DNA from: Odiellus spinosus
Taxonomy: Eukaryota; Arthropoda; Arachnida; Opiliones; Phalangiidae
Length of the DNA: 64,000 nucleotides
Reading direction: 5' to 3'
NCBI GenBank assembly: GCA_963920705.1
Contig: CAWUCO010000268.1
Location: 620,001-684,000, forward strand
Shown: piece after piece, positions 61,201 through 64,000 of the stretch
How positions within the stretch are numbered: the stretch's first letter is position 1
Layout of the letters: every line of letters starts with the position of its first letter
Position numbers and translations under genes: made by a program
The notes under the pieces: model-generated
Databases searched by the model: none
Told to the model about the DNA's origin: nothing
The model's input: the letters and a program-made list of their open reading frames with translations, nothing else

Positions 61201-64000
61201 TCAAGTGGTCTTAATTTTGTCTAAATCGCTTAAAATTCAAAAGTTTTGTGTCCATTTGAATCCAATAATCTTGGATTTTTAAGCGTTTTTGCTTAATTTT
61301 AACAAATTTTATATTTGTCACGTTTTGACAATTTAGACAAAACCAAAGTCATTCGAAAGAGCAATTAATGGACAGTCTAAATAATAAGAGTTTTCAAAAA
61401 TCCGTTGAAAAACAAGAAAAATATGACCAATTCAAGAAAGCATACAATATCAAAATAGTCAAATTTCAGATTTTAAAAATTCGCTTTTTGATATTAGATG
61501 TTTTTTGAATTGGCCATATTTTCCATGTTTTTCAACGGATTTTCCAAAACTCTTGTTTTTTAGATAGACCAATATTTGCTCTTTCGAGTGGTCTTAATTT
61601 TGTCTAAATCGCTTAAAAATCAAAAGTTTTGTGTCCATTTGAATCCAATAATCTTGGATTTTTAAGTGTTTTTGCTTAATTTTAACCAATTTTATATTTG
61701 TCACAATTTTGCAATTTAGACAAAACCAAAGTCATTCGAAAGAGCAATTAATGGACAGTCTAAATAATAAGAGTTTTCAAAAATCCGTTGAAAAACAAGA
61801 AAAATATGGCCAATTCAAGAAACCATACAATATCAAAATAGTCAAATTTCTGATTTTAAAAATTCGCTTTTTAATATTAGATGTTTTTTGAATTGGCTAT
61901 ATTTTCCATGTTTTTCAACGGATTTTCCAAAACTCTTGTTTTTTAGATAGACCAATATTTGCTCTTTCGAGTGGTCTTAATTTTGTCTAAATCGCTTAAA
62001 ATTCAAAAGTTTTGTGTCCATTTGAATCCAATAATCTTGGATTTTTAAGCGTTTTTGCTTAATTTTAACCAATTTTATATTTGTCACAATTTTGCAATTT
62101 AGACAAAACCAAAGTCATTCGAAAGAGCAATTAATGGACAGTCTAAATAATAAGAGTTTTCAAAAATCCGTTGAAAAACAAGAAAAATATGGCCAATTCA
62201 AGAAATCATACAATATCAAAATAGTCAAATTTCAGATTTTAAAAATTCGCTTATTGATATTAGGTGTTTTTTGAATTGGCTATATTTTCCATGTTTTTCA
62301 ACGGATTTTCCAAAACTCTTGTTATTTAGATAGACAAATATTTGCTCTTTCGAGTGGTCTTAATTTTGTCTAAATCGCTTAAAATTCAAAAGTTTTGTGT
62401 CCATTTGAATCCAATAATCTTGGATTTTTAAGCGTTTTTGCTTAATTTTAACCAATTTTATATTTGTCACGTTTTGGCAATTTAGACAAAACCAAAGTCA
62501 TTCGAAAGAGCAATTAATGGACAGTCTAAATAATAAGAGTTTTCAAAAATCCGTTGAAAAACAAGAAAAATATGACCAATTCTAGAAAGCATACAATATC
62601 AAAATAGTCAAATTTCAGATTTTAAAAATTCGCTTTTTGATATTAGATGTTTTTTGAATTGGCCATATTTTCCATGTTTTTCAACGGATTTTCCAAAACT
62701 CTTGTTTTTTAGATAGACCAATATTTGCTCTTTCGAGAGGTCTTAATTTTGTCTAAATCGCTTAAAAATCAAAAGTTTTGTGTCCATTTGAATCCAATAA
62801 TCTTGGATTTTTAAGCGTTTTTGCTTAATTTTAACCAATTTTATATTTGTCACAATTTTGCAATTTAGACAAAACCAAAGTCATTCGAAAGAGCAATTAA
62901 TGGACAGTCTAAATAATAAGAGTTTTCAAAAATCCGTTGAAAAACAAGAAAAATATGGCCAATTCAAGAAATCATACAATATCAAAATAGTCAAATTTCA
63001 GATTTTAAAAATTCGCTTATTGATATTAGGTGTTTTTTGAATTGGCTATATTTTCCATGTTTTTAAACGGATTTTCCAAAACTCTTGTTTTTTAGATAGA
63101 CAAATATTTGCTCTTTCGAGTGGTCTTAATTTTGTCTAAATCGCTTAAAATTCAAAAGTTTTGTGTCCATTTGAATCCAATAATCTTGGATTTTTAAGCG
63201 TTTTTGCTTAATTTTAACCAATTTTATATTTGTCACAATTTTGCAATTTAGACAAAACCAAAGTCATTCGAAAGAGCAATTAATGGACAGTCTAAATAAT
63301 AAGAGTTTTCAAAAATCCGTTGAAAAACAAGAAAAATATGGCCAATTCAAGAAATCATACAATATCAAAATAGTCAAATTTCAGATTTTAAAAATTCGCT
63401 TATTGATATTAGGTGTTTTTTGAATTGGCTATATTTTCCATGTTTTTCAACGGATTTTCCAAAACTCTTGTTTTTTAGATAGACAAATATTTGCTCTTTC
63501 GAGTGGTCTTAATTTTGTCTAAATCGCTTAAAATTCAAAAGTTTTGTGTCCATTTGAATCCAATAATCTTGGATTTTTAAGCGTTTTTGCTTAATTTTAA
63601 CCAATTTTATATTTGTCACGTTTTGGCAATTTAGACAAAACCAAAGTCATTCGAAAGAGCAATTAATGGACAGTCTAAATAATAAGAGTTTTCAAAAATC
63701 CGTTGAAAAACAAGAAAAATATGACCAATTCAAGAAAGCATACAATATCAAAATAGTCAAATTTCAGATTTTAAAAATTCGCTTTTTGATATTAGATGTT
63801 TTTTGAATTGGCCATATTTTCCATGTTTTTCAACGGATTTTCCAAAACTCTTGTTTTTTAGATAGACCAATATTTGCTCTTTCGAGAGGTCTTAATTTTG
63901 TCTAAATCGCTTAAAAATCAAAAGTTTTGTGTCCATTTGAATCCAATAATCTTGGATTTTTAAGCGTTTTTGCTTAATTTTAACCAATTTTATATTTGTC
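58263..64000 (+). repeat. Right edge block, mosaic of 47-50 kb types
   Basis: ttttaaacgg at about 58,467 and 63,061, agagatttc at about 58,710, and gttatttag at about 60,789 and 62,322 tie this stretch to 47.5-49.3 kb (28- and 30-unit offsets) and to itself (four- and 12-unit offsets). cttattgatattaggtg is very frequent. One base is lost near 59,221 (ctatatttcc), the only break in the 383-bp register after 39.1 kb. Two units have in-frame stops in the forward frame (59,579-59,581 and 62,583-62,585). The window ends inside a unit. Confidence 0.75.

Larger units (their letters stand above)
1..64000 (+). repeat. Tandem satellite array, 382-383 bp monomer, 167 anchors
   Basis: The whole window is head-to-tail copies of one monomer. 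The anchor atggacagtc (rarely atgaaaagtc, atggaaagtc, atgggcagtc or atgtacagtc) occurs 167 times between 120 and 63,666. That gives 166 intervals with a mean of 382.8 bp and a range of about 380-384 bp. No interval is broken by foreign sequence and no unit is inverted. Composition is about 27% G+C, counted by hand over 481-862. Both edges cut through a unit, so the array is longer than the window. Such arrays are typical of eukaryotic constitutive heterochromatin; the chromosomal location here is inferred. Copies differ by scattered substitutions and 1-4 bp indels, and many variants are shared by several units, which reveals higher-order structure. The plus strand is given only as the orientation used in this annotation. 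Confidence 0.98.

Noticed and set aside
120-63423. Recurrent forward open frames of 46-78 codons in each unit (for example 120-314, 6,577-6,813, 42,560-42,742)
   Set aside because: They occur once per satellite unit and change length with a single T (five or six T's). The longer versions depend on a TTG codon as start, some units have stops (59,579-59,581; 62,583-62,585), and variants often change the residue (V/I, G/D, P/S/A, Q/L, D/G). No promoter, splice context or recognisable domain is visible.
1-64000. CRISPR array
   Set aside because: The period is 382-383 bp with no short repeat plus unique spacers; the whole unit is repeated.
1-64000. rRNA, tRNA or snRNA gene repeat
   Set aside because: At about 27% G+C with no cloverleaf boxes or conserved rRNA cores seen, the unit does not resemble any RNA gene cluster.
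1-64000. Transposon or unique insertion interrupting the array
   Set aside because: All anchor intervals are about one unit long (380-384 bp), leaving no room for inserted sequence.
39113-64000. Assembly artefact (collapsed or artificially multiplied copies)
   Set aside because: Ordered private variants and nested duplications are expected of a true array. However, near-identical 2,298-bp copies cannot be verified without reads, so copy number remains uncertain.

Overview
The window is one uninterrupted tandem satellite DNA array. A single AT-rich monomer of 382-383 bp (about 27% G+C by hand count of 481-862) repeats head to tail, always in the same orientation, from the first base to the last. 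An anchor near the start of each unit (atggacagtc, first at 120, last at 63,666) recurs 167 times. The mean spacing is 382.8 bp and every interval I checked lies between 380 and 384 bp. Both window edges fall inside a unit, so the array continues on both sides. I see no supportable protein gene, no RNA gene, no transposon insertion and no unique sequence. This points to constitutive heterochromatin (pericentromere, centromere, sex or B chromosome) of a eukaryote. The AT-rich monomer with internal inverted subunits resembles satellites known from some insects such as tenebrionid beetles, but nothing here identifies the species.

Monomer anatomy (example 466-847): about 276 bp form one long imperfect inverted repeat (IR1, two arms of about 138 bp, about 82% matched over the outer 108 columns). 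The remaining ~106 bp hold a second, smaller inverted repeat (IR2, 743-801) with a 7-bp mini-hairpin inside its loop. IR1 arms contain perfect blocks of 11, 11 and 18 bp separated by diverged stretches. The recurrent 46-81 codon open frames on both strands are by-products of this repeat, and similar peptides appear on opposite strands because the arms are inverted copies.

Layout: 1-6.5 kb is an older-looking block of mostly 382-bp units with a gttttggcaa linker. From 6.5 to about 38 kb several unit types alternate, and blocks of 1, 2, 4 or 5 units are locally duplicated and also reappear 12, 30, about 37 and 46 units away. From 39.1 kb to the end the spacing is almost perfectly 383 bp (one 1-bp deletion near 59.22 kb), and clear six-unit (2,298-bp) higher-order repeats appear at 39.8-43.7 kb and 50.2-54.8 kb. 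Shared private mutations let the duplications be ordered, and some units are visible hybrids of two types.

The array has no genes acting together. Its interest lies in the foldback monomer, the multi-scale higher-order structure, and the possibility that the foldback part began as a palindromic mobile element. All calls come from reading by eye; no alignment, folding or database search was run.
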